Below are positions 54,116-63,399 of a DNA stretch of 64,000 bases, piece by piece. The notes beneath the pieces were generated by a model. It made no database searches, had not been told where the DNA came from, and saw only the letters and a list, made by a program, of their open reading frames with translations. Position 1 is the first letter of the stretch. Each line of letters opens with the position of its first letter. The position numbers were made by a program, and so were the translations under genes. Location of the stretch: positions 2,852,001 to 2,916,000 of the forward strand of contig NZ_CP147520.1 in assembly GCF_037201975.1 (NCBI RefSeq), in the 5' to 3' direction. Source of the DNA: Streptomyces sp. TG1A-60. Lineage in GTDB: Bacteria > Actinomycetota > Actinomycetes > Streptomycetales > Streptomycetaceae.

Positions 54116-55365
54116 ATGGCTCTCCACACGTCCGCCGAATCCCCCCTCCCCGTCGGCGAGGTCTCCCGGCTCATCGGTGGCTGGATCGACCGGCTCGGCG
54201 CGGTGTGGGTGGAGGGGCAGATCACCCAGTTGTCGCGGCGCCCGGGGGCGGGGGTCGTCTTCCTCACGTTGCGGGACCCTTCGCACGACATCTCCGTGAG
54301 CGTGACCTGCTTCCGGCAGGTGTTCGACGCGGTGGCCGACGTGGTGAGCGAGGGCGCCCGCGTCGTGGTACTGGCGAAGCCCGAGTGGTACGCGCCGCGG
54401 GGGCAGCTGTCGTTGCGGGCGACGGAGATGAGGCCGGTGGGGGTCGGTGAACTGCTCGCGCGGCTTGAGCAGCTGAAGAAGTCCCTGGCGAGCGAGGGGT
54501 TGTTCGCGCCGGAGCGGAAGAAGGCGCTGCCGTTCCTGCCCCAGCTGATCGGGCTCGTGTGCGGCCGGGCATCGGCCGCCGAGCGGGATGTGCTGGAGAA
54601 CGCGCGGCACCGGTGGCCGGCCGTCCGCTTCGAGGTGCGCAACGTCCCCGTGCAGGGGGTGCACGCGGTGCCGCAGGTCGTGCAGGCGGTGAAGGAGCTC
54701 GACGCGCTGGACGGCGTGGACGTGATCATCGTGGCTCGTGGCGGCGGCAGCGTGGAGGACCTGTTGCCGTTCTCCGACGAGCAGCTCGTACGGGCGGTCG
54801 CGTCCTGTCGTACACCGGTGGTGTCGGCGATCGGCCATGAGCCGGACACCCCGTTGCTGGACTATGTGGCGGACCTGCGGGCGTCCACGCCGACCGACGC
54901 GGCCAAGAAGGTCGTGCCGGACGTGGGCGAGGAGTACGAGCGGGTGCGGTGGCTGCGGGACCGGGCGCGGCGGTGTGTGGAGGCGTTCGTGGAGCGGGAG
55001 GAACGGGGGCTCGCGCATGCCCTCGCCCGCCCGTCGATAGAGGATCCGCACCGCATGATCGACGAGCGGGCCGATCACGTGGTCTCGCTCCTCGACCGGG
55101 GCCGTCGCTGCCTCGGTCATCATCTGGACCGGGCCGTCTCGGAGTTGACGCACACACACGCGCGCGTGGTGGCCCTCTCCCCGCGGCGACGCTCCAGCGG
55201 GGGTACGCGGTGCTGCAGAAGGCCGACGGTCATGTGGTCCGCGCGCCCGACGAGGTCACGGGTGAGGAGCCGTTGCGGGCGCGGGTGGCCGAGGGCGAGT
55301 TCGTCGTCCGGGTCGACGAGGGCGGGACTGTCGACGAGGTCGGGACTGTCGGAGGGGACGCATAA
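54116..55365 (+). pseudogene. xseA: Exodeoxyribonuclease VII large subunit, frameshifted near its C-terminus
   Basis: The N-terminal OB-fold ([20 protein letters not shown]) and catalytic domain ([49 protein letters not shown]) are intact. At 55179-55182 a run of four C, where five are expected, shifts the frame. The natural end ([33 protein letters not shown]) is read in another frame to a TAA at 55363. The shifted frame stays open and runs in phase into xseB. Sequencing error is a real possibility. XseA forms the catalytic subunit with XseB. Confidence 0.85.
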
Positions 55366-55375
55366 GGTGGGCCGC

Positions 55376-55669
55376 ATGACCAGCAACGTGAGCGAGGCCG
55401 AGGGGACGACCGGGGCGGCCGGGGCGGCCGGGGCCTCGGAGGCCGACCGCGCCCTCGGGTACGAGCAGGCGCGGGACGAGCTGATCGAGGTCGTCCGCCG
55501 TCTGGAGGCGGGCGGCACGACGCTGGAGGAGTCCCTCGCGCTCTGGGAGCGCGGCGAGGAGCTGGCCAGGGTCTGTCGCCGCTGGCTGGACGGGGCCCGG
55601 GCGCGGCTGGACGCGGCTCTGGCGGAGGACGAGGAGCGGGACGGCGCCGCCGACGGCACGTCCGGGTGA
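55376..55669 (+). CDS. xseB: Exodeoxyribonuclease VII small subunit
   Basis: A 97-residue subunit. The three-helix XseB core is [37 protein letters not shown] and [15 protein letters not shown]. The N-terminal 25 residues are Gly/Ala-rich and the tail acidic. The ATG at 55376 has AAGGTGG upstream, 10 bases after the natural xseA stop. It binds XseA to make the single-strand exonuclease that works in repair of strand ends. Confidence 0.93.
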   Translation: MTSNVSEAEGTTGAAGAAGASEADRALGYEQARDELIEVVRRLEAGGTTLEESLALWERGEELARVCRRWLDGARARLDAALAEDEERDGAADGTSG

Positions 55670-55759
55670 TGCTCCGGCCGTACCGGCCGTCGAGGCGTGT
55701 TATGCCGGTCACCAGCACCGCCGTGACGTGTGACGCCGGCCACTCGACCCCGCTTTTGG

Positions 55760-55788
55760 TTGAACTTTGAACTTCATTGGCGTAGCGT
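55760..55788 (+). promoter_or_regulatory. Predicted promoter of the nitroreductase-type gene with TTGAACT direct repeat
   Basis: TTGAAC (55760-55765) and TAGCGT (55783-55788) are exactly 17 bases apart. The -35 box is the first half of a direct repeat, TTGAACT-TTGAACT, which could also bind a regulator. Start codon at 55826. Confidence 0.55.
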
Positions 55789-55825
55789 CACAGCCGTACA
55801 CGACACGTCTCACGAAGGTTGCCTC

Positions 55826-56416
55826 ATGTCCCTCGTTCTTGACTCCGCCGCCCAGGACCTGCTGTTCCGCGAGGCGCACACCGCGAACGTGTTCACCGAC
55901 GAGCCGGTGAGCGAGGAGCAGGTGCAGGCGATCTACGACCTGGTCAAGTATGGCCCGACCGCCTTCAACCAGACCCCGCTGCGTATCGTCCTGGTCCGCT
56001 CCGCCGAGGCCCGTGAGCGCCTGGTGCCGCACATGGCCGAGGGCAACCAGGCCAAGACGGCCACCGCCCCGCTGGTCGCGATCCTCGCCGCGGACAACGA
56101 GTTCCACGAGGAACTGCCCACCCTGTTCCCGGTCTTCCCGCAGGCCAAGGATGTCTTCTTCGCCGAGCGCACGGCCCGTGAGTCCGCCGCCGGCATGAAC
56201 GCCGCCCTCCAGGCCGCGTACTTCATCATCGGCGTGCGTGCCGCGGGCCTGGCCGCCGGTCCGATGACCGGCTTCGACTTCGCCGGCGTCCAGAAGGAGT
56301 TCCTGGACGACGACCACACCCCGCTGATGGTCGTCAACATCGGCAAGCCCGGCGAGGGCGCGTTCCACCCGCGCTCCCCGCGACTGGCCTTCGACGAGGT
56401 CGTCACCACGGTCTGA
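55826..56416 (+). CDS. Malonic semialdehyde reductase (RutE/HadB nitroreductase family)
   Basis: A 196-residue FMN-dependent nitroreductase-fold protein. Characteristic segments are [40 protein letters not shown] and [35 protein letters not shown] then forms part of the FMN pocket. Members reduce malonic semialdehyde or similar short aldehydes or quinones. The ATG at 55826 has GAAGG upstream. It has its own promoter and is followed by a strong bidirectional terminator. Activity on aldehydes versus nitro compounds cannot be decided here. Confidence 0.9.
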   Translation: MSLVLDSAAQDLLFREAHTANVFTDEPVSEEQVQAIYDLVKYGPTAFNQTPLRIVLVRSAEARERLVPHMAEGNQAKTATAPLVAILAADNEFHEELPTLFPVFPQAKDVFFAERTARESAAGMNAALQAAYFIIGVRAAGLAAGPMTGFDFAGVQKEFLDDDHTPLMVVNIGKPGEGAFHPRSPRLAFDEVVTTV

Positions 56417-56438
56417 TCCTCACCACGGCCATGACGGC

Positions 56439-56484
56439 CACGCGCGAAGGGCCCCGGCGACACCGCCGGGGCCCTTCGCGCGTG
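56439..56484. terminator. Perfect 21-bp stem bidirectional terminator
   Basis: The arms 56439-56459 and 56464-56484 are perfectly complementary over 21 bases (CACGCGCGAAGG and CCCCGGCG parts) with loop ACAC. It lies between the ends of two convergent genes and should stop transcription from both sides. Confidence 0.9.
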
Positions 56485-56498
56485 TACGCCGGGCGTGG

Positions 56499-57026
56499 TC
56501 ACTCCGTCTTCAGCGCCTGCGCCATCTTCGTCAGCTGCGCGAACGGCGCCGTCCCGGCGACCACGGTCGTGGAGCCCTCGCGCTCCACGACGAGGGCGTC
56601 GTAGCGCTCGCCCTCGTACCGCGTCCAGGTCTCGTCGCCGATCTGCCGGGTGGCCCCGGTCTTCTTCGCGTCCCGCGTGGCGTCCGGGATGAACCGGGAC
56701 GGCTCCTCGGCGGACTGCTCGACCGCCACGTACTGGCCCTCGGGGTCGTGGAACCCGAGGTGCCAGCGGTCGGACTCGTCACCGCGGAAGCGGACCGAGG
56801 TCGCCTTCCAGGTGTCGGGCAGCCCCTCGGGCGCGGCCACCGGATAGGAGGCCGCACGGCGCGCCGTCAGCAGTTCGACGCGATAGTCGACACGCTTGAG
56901 TTCCCGCTCGGTGTCTCCATGCGGGATGAAGAGATAGATGACCCATGCCGCCAACACGATGAGCCCCAGGGAGAGGACCATGTCGCGGACGGTCTGCTTG
57001 CCTTTCGTACCTGCCACGCCTCTCAT
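56499..57026 (-). CDS. DUF4245 single-pass membrane protein
   Basis: 175 residues. A short basic N-terminus ([11 protein letters not shown]) is followed by one membrane helix ([20 protein letters not shown]) and an external domain of mixed alpha/beta character. That domain includes [37 protein letters not shown] and [18 protein letters not shown]. This is the DUF4245 pattern found throughout actinobacteria next to glpX. The function is unknown. It is divergent from glpX. Confidence 0.88.
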   Translation of the reverse strand: MRGVAGTKGKQTVRDMVLSLGLIVLAAWVIYLFIPHGDTERELKRVDYRVELLTARRAASYPVAAPEGLPDTWKATSVRFRGDESDRWHLGFHDPEGQYVAVEQSAEEPSRFIPDATRDAKKTGATRQIGDETWTRYEGERYDALVVEREGSTTVVAGTAPFAQLTKMAQALKTE

Positions 57027-57143
57027 CGTCGCAGGTACACCGGCCCGCTCATCCGTGGGGTCCCCTGCTCATTCTGTCGGACTGGCGATAGAGTCGGGCG
57101 GAACCCTCACCCGGCCGTCGTCGTATCAGAAAGGTGCGCTCCG

Positions 57144-58178
57144 ATGACCGAGAACAATCATCTGCCGTCCGAGCTCGAAGTCCCCTCCGAGGCCCCCGAC
57201 CGGAACCTCGCCCTGGAGCTCGTACGGGTGACCGAGGCGGCTGCCATGGCCGCGGGCCGCTGGGTCGGCCGCGGGGACAAGAACGGGGCGGACGGGGCCG
57301 CCGTGCGCGCCATGCGGACCCTCGTCTCCACCGTGTCGATGAACGGCACCGTCGTGATCGGGGAGGGCGAGAAGGACGAGGCCCCGATGCTCTTCAACGG
57401 CGAGCGCGTCGGTGACGGCAGCGGCCCGGAGTGCGACATCGCCGTGGACCCGATCGACGGTACGACGCTGACGGCCAAGGGCATGACCAACGCGATCGCC
57501 GTTCTCGCGGCGGCCGACCGGGGCACGATGTTCGACCCGTCGGCCGTCTTCTACATGGACAAGCTGGTCACCGGCCCCGAGGCGGCCGACTTCGTCGACA
57601 TCGACGCGCCCGTCTCCGTGAACATCCGGCGGGTCGCCAAGGCGAAGCGGTCCGCGCCGGACGATGTGACCGTGGTCATCCTGGACCGGCCCCGGCACGA
57701 AGGGATCATCCAGGAGATCCGGGAGGCCGGGGCGCGCATCAAGCTGATCTCCGACGGGGATGTCGCGGGCTCGATCCTGGCGCTGCGGGAGGGCACCGGG
57801 GTCGATCTGCTGCTCGGCGTGGGCGGTACGCCCGAGGGCATCATCTCGGCCTGTGCGGTGAAGTGTCTCGGTGGCACGATTCAGGGCAAGTTGTGGCCGA
57901 AGGACGACGCGGAGCGGCAGCGGGCGGTCGACGCCGGGCATGACCTCGACCGGGTGCTGACGACGGACGACCTGGTGTCCGGGGAGAACGTGTTCTTCGT
58001 GGCGACCGGGATCACGGACGGGGAGTTGCTGCGGGGGGTGCGGTACCGGTCGGAGACCGCGACCACCGACTCGATCGTGATGCGGTCGAAGTCGGGGACG
58101 GTGCGGCGGATCGACTCGGTGCACCGGCTGAGCAAGCTGCGGGCCTACAGCTCGATCGATTTCGAGAAGGCCAAGTAG
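57144..58178 (+). CDS. glpX: Class II fructose-1,6-bisphosphatase
   Basis: A 344-residue gluconeogenic enzyme that hydrolyses fructose-1,6-bisphosphate to fructose-6-phosphate. Metal-site segments are [14 protein letters not shown] and [14 protein letters not shown]; substrate-site segments are [17 protein letters not shown] and [10 protein letters not shown]. The start ATG at 57144 follows AAAGG. GlpX is the only FBPase in many actinobacteria and therefore essential on gluconeogenic substrates. Monocistronic, ending at a hairpin. Confidence 0.96.
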   Translation: MTENNHLPSELEVPSEAPDRNLALELVRVTEAAAMAAGRWVGRGDKNGADGAAVRAMRTLVSTVSMNGTVVIGEGEKDEAPMLFNGERVGDGSGPECDIAVDPIDGTTLTAKGMTNAIAVLAAADRGTMFDPSAVFYMDKLVTGPEAADFVDIDAPVSVNIRRVAKAKRSAPDDVTVVILDRPRHEGIIQEIREAGARIKLISDGDVAGSILALREGTGVDLLLGVGGTPEGIISACAVKCLGGTIQGKLWPKDDAERQRAVDAGHDLDRVLTTDDLVSGENVFFVATGITDGELLRGVRYRSETATTDSIVMRSKSGTVRRIDSVHRLSKLRAYSSIDFEKAK

Positions 58179-58229
58179 CCCCGCCGGTTCAGCCGTGCGA
58201 CGACGGGGCTTCAGCGGGCTGTGAGCCAC

Positions 58230-58303
58230 GGGTTGTTCGTGGCCGGCTGCGCCCACGTGGCGGAGCCGGCCTCGACGCGGCCCCGCGCCCCGGAAAAGCG
58301 CGG
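58230..58303. repeat. Intergenic palindromic repeat, copy D (variant)
   Basis: A variant containing TTCGTGGCCGGCTGCGCCCA (about 58238) and GCCCCGCGCCCCGGAAAAGC (about 58279). Its end resembles the CCCCGCGCCCC core of the other copies. It lies between the convergent glpX and WhiB-like genes, next to the terminator. Confidence 0.6.
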
Positions 58304-58310
58304 CGCCCAA

Positions 58311-58350
58311 CGGAAGGGGCGCCCTCTTGTGCGGAGAGGACGCCCCTTCG
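58311..58350. terminator. Hairpin between glpX and the WhiB-like gene
   Basis: CGGAAGGGGCGCCCTC (58311-58326) pairs with the segment ending GGACGCCCCTTCG (58338-58350) with few mismatches. It is placed to stop both convergent genes. Confidence 0.65.
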
Positions 58351-58366
58351 GCGTGTACGTACAGGC

Positions 58367-58744
58367 CTAGCCGGCCGCGGCTATCGTGCCCGCTGCCCTG
58401 GCCGCCTTCTTCAACTCCACGTCGCGGCGGCGCCTTCGGGCGAGGACCACCCGGCGTTCGGCGGCGGTGAGCCCGCCCCAGACACCGTAGGGCTCGGGTT
58501 GCAGGAGTGCGTGTTCTCGGCACTCGACCATGACGGGGCAGCGGGCACAGACACGCTTGGCGGCTTCCTCGCGGGAGAGCCGGGTCGCGGTGGGTTCCTT
58601 GGAGGGGGCGAAGAACAACCCGGCCTCGTCACGCCGGCACACGGCCTCCGTGTGCCACGGGGCGTCCTGGTCCCTGTCCCGCACTGGTACCCGCTGGGGC
58701 GGAACGGCAGCGACCTGCAGGGACGAATGCGGCGGATGCAGCAC
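58367..58744 (-). CDS. wblI: WhiB-like iron-sulfur transcription factor, probable WblI
   Basis: A 125-residue WhiB-family protein. The four cluster Cys are C36, C66, C69 and C75 (C-x29-C-x2-C-x5-C). The family turn GVWGG follows and the basic C-terminus (RRVVLARRRRRDVELKKA) binds DNA or sigma factor. The start at 58744 is taken from the frame. In S. coelicolor, as I recall, the WhiB-like gene beside glpX is wblI; the symbol rests on that gene order. Its regulon is little known. Confidence 0.85.
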   Translation of the reverse strand: MLHPPHSSLQVAAVPPQRVPVRDRDQDAPWHTEAVCRRDEAGLFFAPSKEPTATRLSREEAAKRVCARCPVMVECREHALLQPEPYGVWGGLTAAERRVVLARRRRRDVELKKAARAAGTIAAAG

Positions 58745-58916
58745 GGTCTACTCCTGACGACGGCTTCGCGAGCGAGAGACGATGCAGCAAGGCTTACCCG
58801 CTGTGCGCGGGCCTATGCACTGAGTCCCGAACCGCTGGAATCCGGCGCCCTCACCGTGCGGCCACAACCGGACCGGGCCCTTTCGGCGGTGTCCGCGGTG
58901 GCCTGATTCACAAGCG

Positions 58917-59639
58917 TCAATGGTCCAGGTGTCTGCGCAAATGATCGTCCATCTTGCGGGAGACGTGGTGGGTGACCCGGCCGAAGAGGTCGGCGATCAG
59001 CTTGCCCCGCTTGGGCTTCGCCTCGATGCTCCCCAGTACGGCGAGCCCGTCCACATAGACCACGGGCGCGTCGGTCTCGGCCGAATCCAGCGCGTCCACC
59101 TCGAAGCTGCCGAGGATGCCGCCGCCGCTGCCGCGCAGTGAGACGTTCTCCGGGACGCGGATCTCGACGGTGCCGAAGACCGAGACCGCCCTGATCATCA
59201 CCTGGCGGTGTTCGAAGAGCGCCTCACTGAGGTCTATCTCGACGCTGCCGAAGATCGCGTACGCGTGGATGCGGCGGCCGGCCCGCCAGCGCCCCTTGCG
59301 CATCGAGGCGCTGAAGACGGCCATCAGCCGGTCGTCGGGGTCGATCGGGATGGCGCCCGGCGTCGGGCGGTCGGGCACGGTGGAGACGCGCGGCACATAC
59401 GGCGACGCCGCCTTCCGGGCCTGACCGGCCGGCAGGTCCCGTACGAAGACGTCCAGTTCGCCCACCGTCTTGGCGGCGAGCACGCCCTCGACCCGCTCGG
59501 CGTGCTCCTCGGCGGTGAGGCGGCCCTCGGCGAGGGCGTCGCGCAGGAGGTCGGCCATGCGGTCGCGGTCGGCGTCGGAGGCGCGCAGCTCGGCGGACGG
59601 CAACGGCGGTTGTCGGGTGGGGCGCTTCTGAAGGTCCAC
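58917..59639 (-). CDS. DUF1707 domain protein with C-terminal cell-wall-stress-type beta domain
   Basis: 240 residues from a GTG at 59639. The N-terminal DUF1707 segment reads AELRASDADRDRMADLLRDA, EGRLTAEEHAERVEGVLAAK and then GELDVFVRDLP. The C-terminal half (HAYAIFGSVEIDLSEALFEH, IRAVSVFGTVEIRVPENV, GILGSFEVDA) is a right-handed beta-type repeat found in LiaF/DUF2154-like proteins. Without membrane helices it is probably cytoplasmic or associated with a partner. It is upstream of the class I fumarase, in the opposite direction. Confidence 0.85.
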   Translation of the reverse strand: MDLQKRPTRQPPLPSAELRASDADRDRMADLLRDALAEGRLTAEEHAERVEGVLAAKTVGELDVFVRDLPAGQARKAASPYVPRVSTVPDRPTPGAIPIDPDDRLMAVFSASMRKGRWRAGRRIHAYAIFGSVEIDLSEALFEHRQVMIRAVSVFGTVEIRVPENVSLRGSGGGILGSFEVDALDSAETDAPVVYVDGLAVLGSIEAKPKRGKLIADLFGRVTHHVSRKMDDHLRRHLDH

Positions 59640-59840
59640 GACAGCAGAGTACCCACTCGCGATAGATCGCGACCAGGGGTGTGGACAACCTCGTGACGCC
59701 GAACTGAGCCTTACCTCACAGGCCCGGCGTCCGGGCCAGGTCCTACGCTGGTGGCGCTGCCAACGGAGGTCAGCCGTCGGCGAGTGGGCCGAAGGGCACG
59801 CGAGCCTGACACCAGCCTTGTCGAGTGAGGAATGGGCGAC

Positions 59841-61511
59841 ATGCCTGAGTTCGAGTACACCGATCTGCTTCCCGTGGGAGAGGACACCACCCCCTACCGG
59901 CTGGTGACCTCCGAGGGTGTCTCCACCTTCGAGGCCGACGGGCGCACGTTCCTCAAGGTGGAACCGGAGGCGCTGCGCAAGCTCGCCGCCGAGGCCGTCC
60001 ACGACATCCAGCACTATCTGCGCCCGGCCCACCTCGCGCAGCTGCGCCGGATCATCGACGACCCCGAGGCGTCGTCGAACGACAAGTTCGTGGCCCTCGA
60101 TCTCCTGAAGAACGCGAACATCGCCGCCGCGGGCGTCCTCCCCATGTGCCAGGACACCGGTACGGCGATCGTGATGGGCAAGCGCGGGCAGAACGTCCTC
60201 ACGGAGGGAGGCGACGAGGCGGCCCTGTCCCGGGGCATCTACGACGCGTACCTGAACCTCAACCTGCGTTACTCGCAGATGGCTCCGCTCACCATGTGGG
60301 AGGAGAAGAACACCGGCTCCAACCTCCCGGCCCAGATCGAGCTGTACGCGACGGACGGCGGGGCGTACAAGTTCCTCTTCATGGCCAAGGGCGGCGGGTC
60401 CGCGAACAAGAGCTTCCTGTACCAGGAGACGAAGGCCGTCCTGAACGAGGCCTCGATGATGAAGTTCCTGGAGGAGAAGATCCGTTCGCTGGGTACGGCC
60501 GCCTGCCCGCCCTACCACCTGGCGATCGTCGTCGGCGGTACGTCCGCGGAGTACGCGCTGAAGACGGCCAAGTACGCCTCCGCGCACTACCTGGACGAGA
60601 TCCCGGCGGAGGGTTCGCCGCTCGGGCACGGGTTCCGGGACAAGGAACTGGAGGAGAGGGTCTTCGAGCTGACGCAGCGGATCGGTATCGGCGCGCAGTT
60701 CGGCGGCAAGTACTTCTGCCACGACGTACGGGTCGTCCGCCTCCCCCGGCACGGCGCGTCCTGCCCGGTCGCGATCGCCGTGTCCTGTTCGGCCGACCGG
60801 CAGGCCGTCGCGAAGATCACCGCCGAGGGGGTGTTCCTGGAGCAGCTGGAGACGGACCCGGCGCGGTTCCTTCCCGACACGACGGACGAGCATCTGGACG
60901 AGTCGTCGGACGTGGTGCGCATCGACCTCAACCAGCCGATGGACGACATCCTCGCCGAGCTGACCAGGTACCCGGTGAAGACGCGGCTTTCGCTGTCCGG
61001 TCCGCTGGTCGTGGCCCGCGACATCGCGCACGCCAAGATCAAGGAGCGGCTGGACGCGGGCGAGGGGATGCCGCAGTACCTGAAGGACCACCCGGTGTAC
61101 TACGCCGGGCCGGCGAAGACGCCCGAGGGGTACGCGTCGGGGTCGTTCGGCCCGACGACGGCCGGGCGGATGGACTCGTACGTGGAGCAGTTCCAGGCGG
61201 CGGGCGGGTCCAAGGTGATGCTGGCGAAGGGGAACCGTTCGCAGCAGGTCACGGACGCGTGCGGGTCGCACGGCGGGTTCTACCTGGGCTCGATCGGCGG
61301 CCCGGCGGCCCGGCTCGCCCAGGACTGCATCAAGAAGGTCGAGGTCGTCGAGTACGAGGAGCTCGGCATGGAGGCGGTCTGGAAGATCGAGGTCGAGGAC
61401 TTCCCGGCGTTCATCGTCGTCGACGACAAGGGAAACGACTTCTTCACTTCGCGGGAACCGGAGCAGCCGACGTTCACCAACATCCCGGTCCGGGGCCCTG
61501 GCCTGGCCTGA
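59841..61511 (+). CDS. fumB: Class I fumarate hydratase (iron-sulfur)
   Basis: A 556-residue [4Fe-4S] hydro-lyase converting fumarate and malate. Cluster Cys include [11 protein letters not shown] and [23 protein letters not shown] and the C-terminal beta domain ([35 protein letters not shown]) are intact. The ATG at 59841 (MPEFEYTD) is preferred because GAGGA lies 10 bases upstream; an ATG three codons earlier touches that site. The oxygen-sensitive enzyme coexists with the iron-free class II fumarase encoded 384 bases downstream. Confidence 0.96.
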   Translation: MPEFEYTDLLPVGEDTTPYRLVTSEGVSTFEADGRTFLKVEPEALRKLAAEAVHDIQHYLRPAHLAQLRRIIDDPEASSNDKFVALDLLKNANIAAAGVLPMCQDTGTAIVMGKRGQNVLTEGGDEAALSRGIYDAYLNLNLRYSQMAPLTMWEEKNTGSNLPAQIELYATDGGAYKFLFMAKGGGSANKSFLYQETKAVLNEASMMKFLEEKIRSLGTAACPPYHLAIVVGGTSAEYALKTAKYASAHYLDEIPAEGSPLGHGFRDKELEERVFELTQRIGIGAQFGGKYFCHDVRVVRLPRHGASCPVAIAVSCSADRQAVAKITAEGVFLEQLETDPARFLPDTTDEHLDESSDVVRIDLNQPMDDILAELTRYPVKTRLSLSGPLVVARDIAHAKIKERLDAGEGMPQYLKDHPVYYAGPAKTPEGYASGSFGPTTAGRMDSYVEQFQAAGGSKVMLAKGNRSQQVTDACGSHGGFYLGSIGGPAARLAQDCIKKVEVVEYEELGMEAVWKIEVEDFPAFIVVDDKGNDFFTSREPEQPTFTNIPVRGPGLA

Positions 61512-61530
61512 GTCGCCGTCTAGAACCTCC

Positions 61531-61558
61531 AGACCCCTCGGCGGACGCCGGGGGGTCT
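61531..61558 (+). terminator. Hairpin terminator after fumB
   Basis: AGACCCCTCGGC (61531-61542) pairs with GCCGGGGGGTCT (61547-61558) with one mismatch, 20 bases after the stop, followed by a short A/T patch. Confidence 0.75.
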
Positions 61559-61895
61559 ATTGCTGCGGGCGGGGCAGGAGCCGACGCGTACGGGCGCGCT
61601 ACGACCGTGCGCCCCCGCACCGGCCGTCACACCGGTTTATGCGACAACGCGCATGGTCGCGTGACCGCATAGGCGACATCTCAGGGTCGGTCGTCCGAAC
61701 GAGACCTTGCAAATCACCCTGCCCTTGCGGAAGACGACGGCCTTCAGCGGGATCGACGTGGCCGTGACCGGGCGGCGGGCATCGGCCGCCGCCCGGTGTC
61801 ACGGCGGTGACACCGACATCGGCGCAGGGGTTCCGTGCTCACCCGCGCGGGGTACGGCCGGGAACATCACGGCCGGCCGGGACGCTGTACCGGTC
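61559..61895. other. 337-bp intergenic region between the two fumarase genes
   Basis: The upstream extension of the fumC frame is open here but has no ribosome binding site before 61896. No gene is supported. The fumC promoter should be here; I could not assign it. Confidence 0.5.
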
Positions 61896-63281
61896 ATGAG
61901 TGACTACCGCGTCGAACACGACTCCATGGGCGAGGTCCGCGTGCCGGCGGACGCCAAGTGGCGGGCCCAGACACAGCGGGCGGTCGAGAACTTCCCGATC
62001 TCGGGGCAGCGCGTCGAGCGCGCCCACATCGAGGCGCTGGCCCGGATCAAGGGCGCCGCCGCGAAGGTGAACGCCGAACTGGGCGTGCTCGACAAGGACG
62101 TGGCCGAGGCGATCCAGGACGCGGCCGGGGAGGTCGCGGAGGGGCGCTGGGACGAGCACTTCCCGGTGGACGTGTTCCAGACCGGGTCCGGGACCTCGTC
62201 GAACATGAACACCAACGAGGTCATCGCCACGCTGGCGACCGAGCGGCTCGGCCGGGACGTGCACCCGAACGACCACGTCAACGCCTCGCAGTCGTCCAAC
62301 GACGTCTTCCCCTCCTCGATCCACGTCGCCGCCACCGCCGCCGTCACCCGTGACCTCGTCCCGGCGCTCGACCACCTCGCCACCGCCCTCTCCCGCAAGG
62401 CGGAGGAGTTCGCGGACGTCGTGAAGTCCGGTCGTACGCATCTCATGGACGCCACACCGGTCACTCTCGGCCAGGAGTTCGCCGGGTACGCGGCCCAGGT
62501 GCGGTACGGCATCGAGCGGTTGGAGGCGTCCCTCCCCCGGCTCGCCGAACTCCCCCTCGGCGGTACGGCCGTCGGGACCGGGATCAACACGCCGCCCGGG
62601 TTCGCCGCCGCCGTCATCGCCGAGGTCGCGCGGGCCACCGGACTGCCCCTCACCGAGGCCCGCGACCACTTCGAGGCGCAGGGCGCGCGGGACGGGATCG
62701 TCGAGACGTCCGGGCAGCTCCGTACGATCGCGGTGTCCCTCACCAAGATCGCCAACGATCTGCGGTGGATGGCGTCCGGACCGCGCACCGGCCTCGCGGA
62801 GATCTCCCTGCCCGACCTCCAGCCGGGCTCCTCGATCATGCCCGGCAAGGTCAACCCGGTGATCCCGGAGGCCGTCCTCATGGTCGCCGCCCAGGTCACG
62901 GGGAACGACACGACGGTCACCGTGGCGGGCGCGTCCGGCAACTTCGAGCTGAACGTCATGCTGCCGGTCATCGCCAGGAACGTGCTCGAATCGATCCGTC
63001 TGCTCGCGAACGTCTCGCGGCTGCTCGCCGACCGGACCGTGGACGGGATCGTCGCGCACCGGGAGCGGGCCCGGGAGTACGCCGAGTCCTCGCCGTCCGT
63101 GGTCACCCCGCTCAACAAGTACATCGGATACGAGGAGGCAGCGAAGGTCGCCAAGAAGGCGCTGGCCGAGCGGAGGACGATCCGGGAGGTCGTCCTGGAG
63201 AGCGGGTACGTGGAGCGCGGCGCGCTCACCCCGGAGCAGCTCGACGAGGCCCTGGACGTCCTCAGGATGACGCGCCCGTGA
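61896..63281 (+). CDS. fumC: Class II fumarate hydratase
   Basis: A 461-residue iron-free fumarase. Signature elements of the superfamily are [48 protein letters not shown] and [15 protein letters not shown] with the mobile catalytic Ser. The ATG at 61896 ([14 protein letters not shown]) fits homologues; no strong ribosome binding site is present. It supplies the TCA cycle reaction under oxidative or iron-poor conditions when FumB fails. Together with the succinate dehydrogenase at 3398-7005 it marks the window as rich in C4 metabolism. Confidence 0.96.
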   Translation: MSDYRVEHDSMGEVRVPADAKWRAQTQRAVENFPISGQRVERAHIEALARIKGAAAKVNAELGVLDKDVAEAIQDAAGEVAEGRWDEHFPVDVFQTGSGTSSNMNTNEVIATLATERLGRDVHPNDHVNASQSSNDVFPSSIHVAATAAVTRDLVPALDHLATALSRKAEEFADVVKSGRTHLMDATPVTLGQEFAGYAAQVRYGIERLEASLPRLAELPLGGTAVGTGINTPPGFAAAVIAEVARATGLPLTEARDHFEAQGARDGIVETSGQLRTIAVSLTKIANDLRWMASGPRTGLAEISLPDLQPGSSIMPGKVNPVIPEAVLMVAAQVTGNDTTVTVAGASGNFELNVMLPVIARNVLESIRLLANVSRLLADRTVDGIVAHRERAREYAESSPSVVTPLNKYIGYEEAAKVAKKALAERRTIREVVLESGYVERGALTPEQLDEALDVLRMTRP

Positions 63282-63399
63282 CCGGACGGCGGGCTCTTCG
63301 GCCGCCCCCGGGTCTCACGGCGGTGACCGCGTTCCCGCCGGGGCGTGAACCGTGACGGGTACCACCGCGTCGTATGCGCATGACACCTAATATCTGTTC

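Noticed and set aside
53714..55159. Minus-strand frame of 481 codons opposite xseA and ispH
   Set aside because: It is a shadow of xseA, with His/Arg-rich low-complexity sequence and no ribosome binding site.
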